In this document: positions 9,601-16,513 of the stretch, one piece after another
Layout of the letters: each line of letters starts with the position of its first letter
Position numbering within the stretch: position 1 is the first letter of the stretch
Source: Prado023 sp963706875
GTDB taxonomy: Bacteria; Actinomycetota; Actinomycetes; S36-B12; CAIYMF01
Assembly (NCBI GenBank): GCA_963706875.1
Contig: CAVPNW010000016.1
Location: forward strand, 434,001-498,000
Direction of reading: 5' to 3'
Length of the DNA stretch: 64,000 bases
Notes under the pieces: generated by a model
Told to the model about the DNA's origin: nothing
The model's input: only the letters and a program-made list of their open reading frames with translations
The model's database searches: none
Position numbers and translations under genes: made by a program

Positions 9601-10543
9601 CCGATCCGATGCCCAGGTCTGCGGCAGGGTCCAGCCGGCAGGAGTCCGCCAGGTCATGGGTCGCTGCCAGCAGCCGCTGCACCCCCGACCGACCCACCGA
9701 TGCGGCGGCAGCAACCTCGGCGGCCACCACGCGCATCTCACTGTCGTCCTTCAGGTAGCCCTGGGCGTTGGCGCGGTCCAGGTGGCGGGGGTTCAGCGGG
9801 ACCAACCGGCGGATCGCATCCAGGACATCGGCGACCGGGGCCTGCTCGGGGGTCAGGTGCCGCACCGCGTTGGTGAGCACAGCCGGCGCGCCGATCCTGC
9901 CGGCGAAGGTCAGCATCCGGGCGGCGAACGCGCTGGACAGCGTGGGCCGGTCCCCACGCGCCCCGCTGCGATGGGACACCACCTCGATGGTCACCTCGGC
10001 GCCCAGCACCTGGCGCCAGCCGCCCAGCAGGTACTCGGCCTCGTCGGGGCGGCGGCGGGCCAGCGCCCGGCCCACGTCGGAGTCCGGGCCGAGCAGCGCC
10101 ACCAGTCCCTGCGCGTGATCGCCGAGCATCGGCAGGGTCACCAGCGGACGGCCGCGCTCCCCGGACAGGTGCGCGGCGGAGACCACCTGGCACAACGAGG
10201 CCCAGCCCGCAGCCCCGCGGGCGAGCAGCACGACCCGCGGATGCCCCGGGTCCACCGTCACCCCGCCCCGGGCCGGGGTCGGCGCACGGTGTGGCCGGGC
10301 CGGCGGGCCGGACGGCGCGACCTGCGGGGCGACCGCGAGGTCCACGCCGAGGATCGGGCTGATGCCCGCCTCCCGGCAGGCCAGGGCGAAGGCCACGGCC
10401 CCGTAGGCACCGTCACGATCGGTCAGCGCGAGGGCATCCTGGCCCATCGCCGCTGCCCGCTCCACGAGCACCTCCGGCCGCGCGGTCCCGTACCTCAGCG
10501 AGTAGCCCGAGGCCACGTGCAGGTGGACGAATCCCGACACCAC
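6605..10543 (-). CDS. dnaE2: Error-prone DNA polymerase III alpha subunit DnaE2
   Basis: A 1312-residue C-family polymerase. The N-terminal PHP domain reads HLHVASGYSL, where the usual HVHS motif has lost a metal ligand (His to Ala), as is common in non-proofreading DnaE2. The catalytic aspartates are in LPDIDIDVESARR (about residues 455-467). Fingers and helix-hairpin-helix segments (FASFGFCKAHAAAFALP) are clear, and the C-terminal OB domain follows an Arg/Ala/Pro-rich linker at about residues 985-1055. The length exceeds a typical DnaE2 (about 1080) mainly because of linkers. Start choice is between two adjacent GTGs (10543 or 10540). It begins 7 nt after the HEPN gene. DnaE2 carries out SOS-induced mutagenic translesion synthesis. 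Confidence 0.93.
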   Translation of the reverse strand: MVSGFVHLHVASGYSLRYGTARPEVLVERAAAMGQDALALTDRDGAYGAVAFALACREAGISPILGVDLAVAPQVAPSGPPARPHRAPTPARGGVTVDPGHPRVVLLARGAAGWASLCQVVSAAHLSGERGRPLVTLPMLGDHAQGLVALLGPDSDVGRALARRRPDEAEYLLGGWRQVLGAEVTIEVVSHRSGARGDRPTLSSAFAARMLTFAGRIGAPAVLTNAVRHLTPEQAPVADVLDAIRRLVPLNPRHLDRANAQGYLKDDSEMRVVAAEVAAAASVGRSGVQRLLAATHDLADSCRLDPAADLGIGSVHVPELDVLFPAGAPGLGREQIRSAPASAQAVMADRVLLHRCRAELDQRFTTLRSHRAATERLESELATIATLGYGGYFLTVAEVVDLIKEMGVRVAARGSGAGSLVNHLLGISGVNPLEHGLIMERFLSPLRQALPDIDIDVESARRTEIYTRILERFGGQRCVAVSMMDTYRVRHAVRDVGAALGLPPGEIDAFAKAFPHIRARDARAALADLPELRSSGMGRLAAQGRLDGFLDLVEALDGLPRHVALHPCGVLLSDGSLLDRTPVEASWMGFPMSQFDKDAVEEMGFLKLDVLGIRMQSAMAHALDEVVRIGGEPIVLDAVPLDDPDTFAMIRTTHTLGCFQIESPGQRELIGKFAPETFGDIIVDISLFRPGPVKSDMITPFLRARQGWAQADLIHPDLEPVIAETHGVVVFHEQVIGIIAVMTGCSLAQGDEVRRTMGSPEGQAQVRAWFYPQVLGRGYSLEVVERVWDVLRAFASFGFCKAHAAAFALPTYQSAWLKAHHPAAFLAGVLTHDPGMYPKRLILDDARNLGITILGLDVNRSGIVYRVEPCPTPAARPTLPGLPDGSAHGIRLPLTEVKGISSAEVERIVAGQPYASLSDFWQRATVATPVVENLVLAGGFDTIYGIDLSAGARLRGQVTRRDLLLEVADCERLARSARSGGGRGRRAPRRSDTRADPRAERAAGAWGRGRATGAGSEGPPGPTDPAQAAAAQSQAPAAVRPSEVQLSLELPMGGPGRGSGLPEMSTGEGVRAELDVLGMDVSHHVLDFYRPMLADLAVVPARELLAQRSQSQVWVAGVKVATQTPPIRSGRRVVFLTLDDSTGPVDATFFEDAQDPYASTVFSGWLLMVRGLTRRTGPRGISIRATGCWDLGVVHEIWQAGGRDAVAEYIDSFPTIDPQVRRVAEVIDVPVEEAAGAGQALGRSPVGIGRTAAGGMGQRRRVLVHASGFKQSPYADIKPAGEDPAVVPPKVPAARTRAPGKLWHASPGSSGW

Positions 10544-10550
10544 GCAACGC

Positions 10551-10967
10551 CTAGAACTCGTTGGGCAGGATCGACTGCTGGTCGACCCCGATCACCGCAG
10601 CGACCTGGACCAGGAACGACTCGGCGTCGCGCACCAGGTCATCGGCCTCCCGCTGGCTGACCACGGGCAGGCCTGCCTCGGCCGCAGCCCGCCTCGAGGC
10701 GTTGGCTGCGAAGAAGACCGCCCACTCCTGCATCTGTGGGGCGACCATGGGCAGCAGCGTCCAGACGCTGCGGATCCGTCCCTGGCGGACCGGGTGTGCC
10801 CGGGCCGCCAGGACGGCTGCCGCCGCCCGCAGTGCCGCCAGATGGGCGGTGGCATACCGGCGTGCTGGATCCGGGGTCGCGTAGGCCTCGAGCAGGCCCC
10901 GGGCCGCGCTGCCCAGCAGCTCGCGGGCCTGGTAGGGCACGGGGGGGCTCGTGGGAACGGCGCTCAT
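10551..10967 (-). CDS. SAV_6107-like HEPN domain protein
   Basis: A 138-residue, largely helical protein. The N-terminal stretch ARELLGSAARGLLEAY and the central AHLAALRAAAAVLAAR pattern recall the actinobacterial SAV_6107 HEPN family. There is no clear R-x4-6-H ribonuclease motif, so nuclease activity should not be assumed. AGGAGG lies a few bases before the ATG. It is the second gene of the dnaE2 operon. Such HEPN genes recur beside dnaE2 and DUF6504 in high-GC actinobacteria, which suggests a role in damage tolerance, but no mechanism is known to me. Confidence 0.75.
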   Translation of the reverse strand: MSAVPTSPPVPYQARELLGSAARGLLEAYATPDPARRYATAHLAALRAAAAVLAARAHPVRQGRIRSVWTLLPMVAPQMQEWAVFFAANASRRAAAEAGLPVVSQREADDLVRDAESFLVQVAAVIGVDQQSILPNEF

Positions 10968-11016
10968 CTCACTTCCTCCTCATCGACTCTGTTCTCGTGC
11001 CACCACAGGTGTGGTG

Positions 11017-11322
11017 TCAGTCCATCGCCCGGGCCAGGACCCAGCGGTCGGCCACCATGTCCCGGCGCAGGTCGTACACACCGGCGGCGTCCGAACGGCC
11101 CGCCTGGGCCTCGACGCGCCACACCTCGTGCTCGTGCGCCGGGAGGGCGCCCTCCAGCGCACGGCGCGATCCTCCCCACCAGACGCTCGACTCGATCCAG
11201 TGGGCGATCACGGCGCGCACCACGTACAGCCGCCCACGCCAGAGGAACTGGTCGGGGCTGTCCTCGGAGGGGGGCTCCCCCATGCGACGGACATCGATCG
11301 GATCGGCATACGTGCGGCTCAT
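11017..11322 (-). CDS. DUF6504 family protein
   Basis: A 101-residue protein starting MSRTYADPIDVRRM and containing PDQFLWRGRLYVVRAV, then VWRVEA and a C-terminal YDLRRD-x-VADRWVLARAMD. This matches the small actinobacterial DUF6504 family usually found at the head of dnaE2 operons. AGGAGG lies 5-6 nt before the ATG. It is the first gene behind the LexA box at 11471-11486. The conserved aromatic and arginine residues suggest a compact beta fold, perhaps binding nucleic acid or a polymerase, but that is inference only. Confidence 0.75.
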   Translation of the reverse strand: MSRTYADPIDVRRMGEPPSEDSPDQFLWRGRLYVVRAVIAHWIESSVWWGGSRRALEGALPAHEHEVWRVEAQAGRSDAAGVYDLRRDMVADRWVLARAMD

Positions 11323-11374
11323 TGCGTCCTCCTGGCAGTCGTGTGGTCGCGCGCCGGGGAAGACGGCTGTGCGG

Positions 11375-11427
11375 GGGGATCGGCCTGCGCTCCTGCGCTT
11401 CCCTCGCCGAGGCGCAGGCCGATCCCC
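11375..11427 (-). promoter_or_regulatory. Leader stem-loop with 16-bp perfect stem
   Basis: GGGGATCGGCCTGCGC at 11375-11390 is exactly reverse-complementary to 11412-11427, with a 21-nt loop. It lies between the LexA box and the DUF6504 start on the minus strand, so it would form in the 5' leader of the dnaE2 operon mRNA. No U-run follows. Attenuation, mRNA stabilisation or termination of a rightward transcript from the LexA box are all possible. Confidence 0.65.
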
Positions 11428-11470
11428 GGGCGCTGGCAGTCCGGGGTCGGCGGTTCCACCAGCACCATGT

Positions 11471-11486
11471 TCGAACGGGTGTTCGA
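11471..11486. promoter_or_regulatory. LexA (SOS) box of the dnaE2-dinB operon
   Basis: TCGAACGGGTGTTCGA matches the actinobacterial SOS box TCGAAC-N4-GTTCGA exactly; flanking T and A extend the palindrome to 18 bp. It lies 149 bp before the DUF6504 start. DnaE2 and Y-family polymerases are known LexA targets in mycobacteria, so control of the leftward operon is expected. Confidence 0.88.
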
Positions 11487-11568
11487 ACTGGCTTCACCGT
11501 ACGCCTGGGGTCCGACAACGTCAACCCCCGGCACCATCCAGATGGTGCCCGGCAGGGGTGGCCTCTGA
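11479..11568 (+). other. Possible small ORF starting inside the LexA box
   Basis: A GTG at box position +8 opens a 29-codon frame (MFELASPYAWGPTTSTPG...), or 33 codons from the ATG at 11467. The GTGTTCGAA start has the same position relative to the LexA box as the start of the DUF222-HNH gene at 25665. A weak -10-like CATGTT (11466-11471) sits at the leaderless distance. After the TGA the same frame stays open to a TAG at 11656 (containing KFDEFSKRHAARKG). It may be a remnant of a 13E12-like gene, an SOS-induced small protein, or chance. Confidence 0.25.
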
Positions 11569-11730
11569 CTGAGCCGCAGCCGGCGTGCGAAGTTCGACGA
11601 GTTCTCCAAGCGTCACGCGGCCCGGAAGGGTCAGCCCTCGTCACCCTCAGCGTCGTAGTCCCCGACGACCGAGCTGGGGCCGCGCCCCGCCGGTGACCTA
11701 TGCCTCTGGAGGGCCCCACGGCGTCTGGCA

Positions 11731-11736
11731 TAGCGT
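11731..11736 (+). promoter_or_regulatory. Candidate -10 box for the small membrane protein
   Basis: TAGCGT fits TANNNT and would start a transcript near 11743, leaving a short leader with GAGG before the GTG at 11765. Confidence 0.35.
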
Positions 11737-11764
11737 GAAGGTGGGCGAGGGAACGAGGTCTCAC

Positions 11765-11980
11765 GTGAGTGCGGAAGAGATCATCGAGTACTGCTGGTGG
11801 TACTTGGAGCACCTTCAGTTGCTTCTCATTCCGGCAGCGATCTTCGACATCATCTGCTGGATAGCGATAGCCATCTACCTGAAGAGGCGACTGGCGCTTG
11901 GTCAGTCGCAGGCGTCAACAGGTGCCGATGCCCTGCCGCATGCTCCCAAGCCCACGATGACCGCTGGTGCCCGGCGTTGA
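11765..11980 (+). CDS. Small hypothetical single-span membrane protein
   Basis: A 71-residue protein: an acidic, aromatic N-terminus (SAEEIIEYCWWYLEH), one long hydrophobic helix (about residues 18-41, LLLIPAAIFDIICWIAIAIY), a positively charged KRR stop-transfer and a short polar tail. GAGG at suitable spacing favours the GTG at 11765. The coding stretch is visibly less GC-rich than its neighbours. It lies between the SOS operon and the carotenoid genes and matches no family I recognise. The composition and topology make it likely to be a real gene; the function is unknown. Confidence 0.5.
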   Translation: MSAEEIIEYCWWYLEHLQLLLIPAAIFDIICWIAIAIYLKRRLALGQSQASTGADALPHAPKPTMTAGARR

Positions 11981-12145
11981 CTTGCATCCCCCCGGGATCC
12001 GGCTGGCCTCCGCAGGAGTCACGGGTCTGAGTCTCCCCCCGGACAACACCCCGGTGGTGCGAGTGATCCCGACCACCAGACCACCACGGAGGGACCATGG
12101 GGCTTGGACACGACCCGATGCCGGCCACCCGGGGATACTGGGGAC

Positions 12146-12859
12146 ATGCCCGAGACCCCCGCTGTCGTGAGCCTGCACGTCTGGGGTGTCCCCACCCGGC
12201 ACGTCCCCACGGCGGTCACCCACATGGCCCGCCACCGCCGCCCCGTGCGGGCCATCCCGGGGGCTCGGTTCGCCAAGCTGCTGGGCACCGGGAACGGGCG
12301 CACCTTCACCCCGCTGGACGCCGACGCACACCACTGGGGAGTGCTCGTGTGCTGGGCCGACGACCAGGGGCCACATCGGTTCGCCGACTCCACCGTGGCC
12401 AGGGACTGGAACCGGATCGCCGAGGAGTCAGCCACCTGGGTCATGCGCCCCCTGAGCAGCCGGGGGCTCTGGGCCAAACAACAGCCGTTCGGCGACCCGA
12501 TCCCGAACCGATGGGACGGACCGATCGCGGCGATCACCCGCGGACGGATCAAGCCCCGGATGTGGCGGACGTTCTGGAGCTCGGTGCCCCCCGTGGCTCT
12601 CGACGTGAGGCAGGGCGGCGGGCTCACGTTCGCGATGGGTATCGGTGAGGCCCCGGTCGGACTGCAGGGCACGTTCTCGACCTGGTCCGACGGTCCTGCC
12701 CTGTCGGCGTTCGCACACCGCCGCCCCGCCCATCAGCAGGTGATCGCCCAGACCGCGCAGCTCGGCTGGTACAGCGAGGAGCTCTTCGCGCGGTTCGCCC
12801 TGCTCTCCGCCGAGGGCACCGTGGCCGGTCAGCCCGTTCCTGCACCGGATGCCGCATAG
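12146..12859 (+). CDS. crtA: Spheroidene monooxygenase-like protein (CrtA family)
   Basis: About 237 residues, the usual size of CrtA. Family-like features are LHVWGVPTRHVPTAVTHMARHR near the N-terminus (short segments of which are typical), GARFAKLLGTG, WGVLVCWAD and the C-terminal GWYSEELFARF. CrtA of purple bacteria adds oxygen at C-2 of acyclic 1-methoxy or 1-hydroxy carotenoids in an O2-dependent reaction, giving 2-keto products. The ATG at 12146 is preceded 6 nt upstream by GATACT, a plausible leaderless -10. It opens a group of carotenoid tailoring genes (cruF, a glycosyltransferase, crtD-like), which strongly supports a carotenoid substrate. The exact product is inferred, not shown. 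Confidence 0.8.
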   Translation: MPETPAVVSLHVWGVPTRHVPTAVTHMARHRRPVRAIPGARFAKLLGTGNGRTFTPLDADAHHWGVLVCWADDQGPHRFADSTVARDWNRIAEESATWVMRPLSSRGLWAKQQPFGDPIPNRWDGPIAAITRGRIKPRMWRTFWSSVPPVALDVRQGGGLTFAMGIGEAPVGLQGTFSTWSDGPALSAFAHRRPAHQQVIAQTAQLGWYSEELFARFALLSAEGTVAGQPVPAPDAA

Positions 12860-12959
12860 TCCGCGGCTGGGGGTCGCTGGCTCGTCCTGGGGAACGAGAC
12901 GGCCGACCTGAACGTGCCCTACTCCCGTCGAGCTGAGCGCCCGGGCCCTGCACCCGGCC

Positions 12960-12965
12960 TAGGAT
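12960..12965 (+). promoter_or_regulatory. Leaderless -10 box for cruF
   Basis: TAGGAT ends 7 nt before the GTG start at 12973, the spacing of a leaderless actinobacterial transcript. It suggests cruF has its own promoter apart from the crtA-like gene. Confidence 0.5.
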
Positions 12966-12972
12966 CGAGGAC

Positions 12973-13767
12973 GTGCCCGCCGCCACCTCGCCGATCCTGC
13001 GCGCGCTGCCCTGGTTCCTCGGCGCGGCCGGGGTCCTGTCGCAGATCGTCTGGGTGCTGCTCCCCGAGGACCTGCGCGACGCCGCGACCATCACCTCGGT
13101 GCTGCTGCTCGCCGCGGCCGGGGCCTGCCACGCCGCAGTCCACCGCGGCATCGGCTGGGCGGCGCGCCTCTACGGGGCCACGGCGGCGATCGGCCTGGCA
13201 GTCGAGGCGATCGGCACCGCGACCGGCTACCCGTTCGGCTCCTACCGCTACGGCGATCGCCTCGGGCCAATGATCCTCGACGTCCCGCTGCTGATCCCGC
13301 TGGCCTGGTGCATGGCGGCGTACCCGATGCTCCTGCTGGCGCGACGACTGGGCACCCGACGGTGGAGCGTGGTGCTGATCGGCGCATGGACGATCACCGC
13401 GTGGGACCTGTTCCTCGACCCGCAGATGGTCGGCGAGGGGCACTGGGCCTTCGCCGACCCGACCCCGGCCCTGCCCGGCTCCCCCGGCATCCCACTGACC
13501 AACTACGCCGGCTGGTTCGCCACCGGCCTGCTGATCTTCTGGGTCCTGGACCACCTGCCCCGCACCGCAGCCGACGACCGCATGCCCCACGTTCTGATGC
13601 TCTGGATCTACGCCTCGAACGTGATGGCCGCAGCCGTGTTCTTCGACCGGCCCGCGGTCGCCGTGTGGGGCGGGATCGCGATGGGCCTCACTGTCATCCC
13701 GTGGGCCCGCCTGGTTGTGCCCGAGCTCCGTCGCGCCCCCCACGACGAACCCGTCAGCGCGCGATGA
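12973..13767 (+). CDS. cruF: Carotenoid 1,2-hydratase-type membrane protein (CruF, DUF422)
   Basis: A 264-residue integral membrane protein with about seven hydrophobic segments. Family markers are GYPFGSYRY followed by LGP-x-ILDVPLLIPLAW, AWDLFLDPQMV and the late PLTNYAGWF. These match the DUF422 family, which includes bacterioruberin C50 hydratase and cyanobacterial CruF, which hydrates the psi end (C-1,2 double bond) of gamma-carotene or lycopene derivatives. The GTG start is close to a TAGGAT box and is likely leaderless. The stop overlaps the ATG of the glycosyltransferase (ATGA at 13764-13767), so the two products are probably made together. The 1-hydroxy group made here would be the glycosylation site. 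Confidence 0.88.
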   Translation: MPAATSPILRALPWFLGAAGVLSQIVWVLLPEDLRDAATITSVLLLAAAGACHAAVHRGIGWAARLYGATAAIGLAVEAIGTATGYPFGSYRYGDRLGPMILDVPLLIPLAWCMAAYPMLLLARRLGTRRWSVVLIGAWTITAWDLFLDPQMVGEGHWAFADPTPALPGSPGIPLTNYAGWFATGLLIFWVLDHLPRTAADDRMPHVLMLWIYASNVMAAAVFFDRPAVAVWGGIAMGLTVIPWARLVVPELRRAPHDEPVSAR

Positions 13768-14945
13768 GACCCGGCCGTGCAGCCGTCCTGGCCGCCACCG
13801 TCCTGGCCACCGGGCTCACCGCCCACACCGCCTGGAACACCCGCCACCTGCGGCCCGCCCCGATCCCGGCCGACGGCGATCCGGTCGAGCAGGCCCGCGT
13901 GACCGTCCTGCTGCCCGCACGCGACGAGGCCCACCGGATCGAGCCGTGCCTGTCAGCACTGCGCGCCCAGGACCATGCGGCCCTGCGCGTGATCGTCCTT
14001 GACGACGGCTCCACCGACGGCACCGGCGACACCGTCCGGGACGCGGTGGCCGCTGATCCCCGTTTCGAGGTGATCCACGGGGGCCCCGAGCACCCACCGC
14101 AGGGATGGCTGGGCAAGCCGTGGGCATGCCAGCGGCTGGCCGAGGCGGCGCTGGCCGGCGACCCCGCCCCGGACCTGCTGCTCTTCGTGGACGCTGACGT
14201 CGTCCTGGCTCCTGACGCGGTGCGCCGGATCGCCGCCCTGATGCGCGACTCGGGCCTCGACCTGGCCAGCCCCTACCCGCGCCAGCTCGCGATCACGGCC
14301 GCCGAACGCCTGGTCCAGCCACTGCTGCAGTGGTCGTGGATGACGACGCTGCCGTTGGGGCTGGCCGAGGACTCACCGCGCCCCTCCCTGACCGCGGCCA
14401 ACGGACAGGTCCTGGCGATCACCCCGGCGGCCTACCAGCGATCCGGTGGCCACACCACGGTCCGCCACGAGGTCCTCGAGGACATCGCGATGGCGCGCGC
14501 AGTCAAGGCCGTGGGCGGCCGGGCGAACGTCACCGATGGCACGGACCTGGCCACCTGCCGGATGTACACCGGCCGCACCGAGCTCGTTGACGGGTACACC
14601 AAGTCGCTGTGGGCCGCGTTCGGCTCCCCGGCGGGCTCCATCGGGGCCACCGGGGTGCTCACCTTCGCCTACGTGCTCCCGCCCGCCGCCGCCCTGGTCG
14701 CACGGTCGCCGGTCACGCGGACCATCGGTGCCGCTGGCTACGCCGCGGGGGTCGCCGGGCGGGTCCTGGTCGCCGGGCGCACCGGGGGGCGAGCCGCCGA
14801 CGCGTGGTCGCACCCGCTGTCGATCCTGGCCCTCGACGGCCTGACCGCCCTGTCGTGGTGGCGCCACCGGCGCGGCCAGCTCGCGTGGAAGGGCCGCGCG
14901 GTCCACGTCAGCGCAGGGCCATCGCCCGCTCGGACATCGCCGTGA
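13764..14945 (+). CDS. Family 2 glycosyltransferase (CruG-like, carotenoid glycosylation)
   Basis: About 393 residues. A hydrophobic N-terminal helix is followed by a GT-A domain: VTVLLPARDEAHRIEP, VIVLDDGSTDGTGD (about residues 72-85), LLFVDADVV (DxD-type, about 139-147) and a Q/E-rich acceptor region (GHTTVRHEVLEDIAMARA). Hydrophobic helices follow at the C-terminus. This is the architecture of CruG, which transfers a sugar to 2- or 1-hydroxylated carotenoids. The start is the ATG overlapping the cruF stop. The last 38 bp overlap the convergent GMC oxidoreductase gene. Donor sugar and position are unknown. Confidence 0.82.
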   Translation: MRPGRAAVLAATVLATGLTAHTAWNTRHLRPAPIPADGDPVEQARVTVLLPARDEAHRIEPCLSALRAQDHAALRVIVLDDGSTDGTGDTVRDAVAADPRFEVIHGGPEHPPQGWLGKPWACQRLAEAALAGDPAPDLLLFVDADVVLAPDAVRRIAALMRDSGLDLASPYPRQLAITAAERLVQPLLQWSWMTTLPLGLAEDSPRPSLTAANGQVLAITPAAYQRSGGHTTVRHEVLEDIAMARAVKAVGGRANVTDGTDLATCRMYTGRTELVDGYTKSLWAAFGSPAGSIGATGVLTFAYVLPPAAALVARSPVTRTIGAAGYAAGVAGRVLVAGRTGGRAADAWSHPLSILALDGLTALSWWRHRRGQLAWKGRAVHVSAGPSPARTSP

Positions 14946-16434
14946 TCGTCAGCGCCGGGTTCACGCCGATGTTCGCCGGCACGACGCTCCCGTCAAGGAT
15001 CCGGAGGTCCTCGTGCACATCACCGTCCGGTGTCGCGAACACACGGTGGGCGGAGTCGACCACGCCCTCGGCCGGAGAGCCGGCGATGACCGCCCCGCCG
15101 AGGATGTGCGCCGTCGAGCCGACGCCGAGCACCGGATCCAGCAACGTCCCGTAGGCCGTCCCACCGCTGGCCCGCGCGACTGCGCTGGCTGCGGCGTTCG
15201 CCTGCGGCAGGTAGGTCGGGATCGCCTGCGCCCCCGGTGCCAGCCGCGAGCGCAACCCCCACCCGAGGGGCCCTCGTCGCAGCTGCAGGGATATCTCGTT
15301 GTCGTCGTGCTGCATGACCGTCAGCACCGTGACCCGCCGGTACCAGTCGCGGGCCCGCGCATTGGCCGTCGCGCCCGCCGGATCCCGCAGGATCGCTCGC
15401 GCGGTGGCCCGCGCCCGGGAGCCCTGGGTGTCGCCGTCCACGAGTGGGGACAGGTACCAGCGCATGAACCCGAACGAGCGCGGGAACCGGTTGTTGGTCA
15501 CGTGGGTGAACTCATCGGGGTGGAAGTCGCTGCTGATCGTGGCGCCGTCGGTGACGTCCGGTCCGCCGGGTGGTTGCAGCACGGCCGTGAACGCCTCCGA
15601 GTTGGTGCGGACATGCGTCCCGAGTGCCGGTGACGCCCAGGGCAGTGTCCGCCAGCGATCCCGGGAGGCCAGCAGGAGCTCGGTGGTGCCGAGGACCCCT
15701 GCGCTGAGCACCACCTCGCGCGCCGTGATGCTGCCCGCGGTCGCACCCCGCCGCAGCGGATCAGCGAGGTCCAGCCGCCAGCCACCGCCACCCAACCGCG
15801 CCAGCCGCACGACCTTCGATCGGGGCCGCACCACGGCGCCGAGCTCCTCAGCCTGGGCGAGGTAGGTCCGGTCGATGCTGTTCTTCGCCCCGTGGGGGCA
15901 GCCCGTGATGCACGCACCACAACGCACGCAGTCGGAGAAGGAGATCCCCTGCGGGGTGGCGGCGAACGACCCCGGGACCCCGAGCTCGGTCGCGGCCGAC
16001 TCCAGCCAGGCGTCCTGCGCGCCCGAGAACGGGTTCGTCTGGCGGCCCAGCATCCCGGACGCCGTGTCGTAGTGCGGCGCGAGCTCGCCGGCCCAGTCCA
16101 GCCCGGTGGCCGCCCATCCGGGCGCCTTCCACGCATCAGGCTTCGGGTGCAGCAGCACGCCGGCGTAGACGATCGACCCGCCGCCGACGCCGACCCCGTG
16201 AACGACCATCACATGGCGCAGCAGCGTCTGCTGGAAGTAGCCGTGCAGCCGAACCCGGGGCTCCCAGAGCAGGTGGCGGGTCCGGCGCCCTCCAGCTTCC
16301 AGATCCTCGGGGGTCAACCGCCGCCCCTGCTCGAGGACCAGCACCGAGCGTCCCGCCTGAGCATGGCGCAGGGCCGCCACACCACCACCGAAGCCCGAGC
16401 CCACGACCGCAACATCGACATCCCACCCGCTCAC
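14908..16434 (-). CDS. GMC-family FAD oxidoreductase, ChoD (cholesterol oxidase)-type
   Basis: About 508 residues. The N-terminal Rossmann motif VVGSGFGGGVAA binds FAD; VVHGVGVGGGS is the second GMC-like element. A cysteine-rich motif, CVRCGACITGCPHGAKNS (about residues 170-187), is shared with ChoD-type actinobacterial oxidoreductases. The C-terminus has the typical HILGGA and DGSVVPANIGVNPALTITAMSER. Start is one of two GTGs (16434 or 16440). It lies convergent with the glycosyltransferase and divergent from the crtD-like gene. ChoD-like enzymes oxidise hydrophobic alcohols; the setting suggests a carotenoid or isoprenoid alcohol, but a sterol or fatty alcohol cannot be excluded. Confidence 0.82.
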   Translation of the reverse strand: MSGWDVDVAVVGSGFGGGVAALRHAQAGRSVLVLEQGRRLTPEDLEAGGRRTRHLLWEPRVRLHGYFQQTLLRHVMVVHGVGVGGGSIVYAGVLLHPKPDAWKAPGWAATGLDWAGELAPHYDTASGMLGRQTNPFSGAQDAWLESAATELGVPGSFAATPQGISFSDCVRCGACITGCPHGAKNSIDRTYLAQAEELGAVVRPRSKVVRLARLGGGGWRLDLADPLRRGATAGSITAREVVLSAGVLGTTELLLASRDRWRTLPWASPALGTHVRTNSEAFTAVLQPPGGPDVTDGATISSDFHPDEFTHVTNNRFPRSFGFMRWYLSPLVDGDTQGSRARATARAILRDPAGATANARARDWYRRVTVLTVMQHDDNEISLQLRRGPLGWGLRSRLAPGAQAIPTYLPQANAAASAVARASGGTAYGTLLDPVLGVGSTAHILGGAVIAGSPAEGVVDSAHRVFATPDGDVHEDLRILDGSVVPANIGVNPALTITAMSERAMALR

Positions 16435-16500
16435 CCCCACAGCCTCGCGCGTCCCGGGCCCCGACGCGATCCGGAGGGACCTCGAACAGCGACGTCCACG

Positions 16501-16506
16501 TAGGGT
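16501..16506 (+). promoter_or_regulatory. Leaderless -10 box for the crtD-like gene
   Basis: TAGGGT ends 7 nt before the ATG at 16514, fitting a leaderless transcript. The 79-nt gap also must hold the divergent promoter of the GMC oxidoreductase gene. Confidence 0.5.
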
Positions 16507-16513
16507 TCCGGGC

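Larger units (their letters stand above)
11323..11764. other. 442-nt regulatory gap between the damage operon and a small membrane-protein gene
   Basis: This stretch holds no convincing full-length gene. It contains the leader hairpin (11375-11427), the LexA box (11471-11486), a short rightward reading frame starting inside that box, and the promoter of the small membrane protein near 11731. The segment from about 11570 to 11700 shows nothing else I can identify. Confidence 0.6.

Noticed and set aside
10551..10967. HEPN protein as an active toxin RNase
   Set aside because: No R-x4-6-H motif and no adjacent MNT antitoxin gene.
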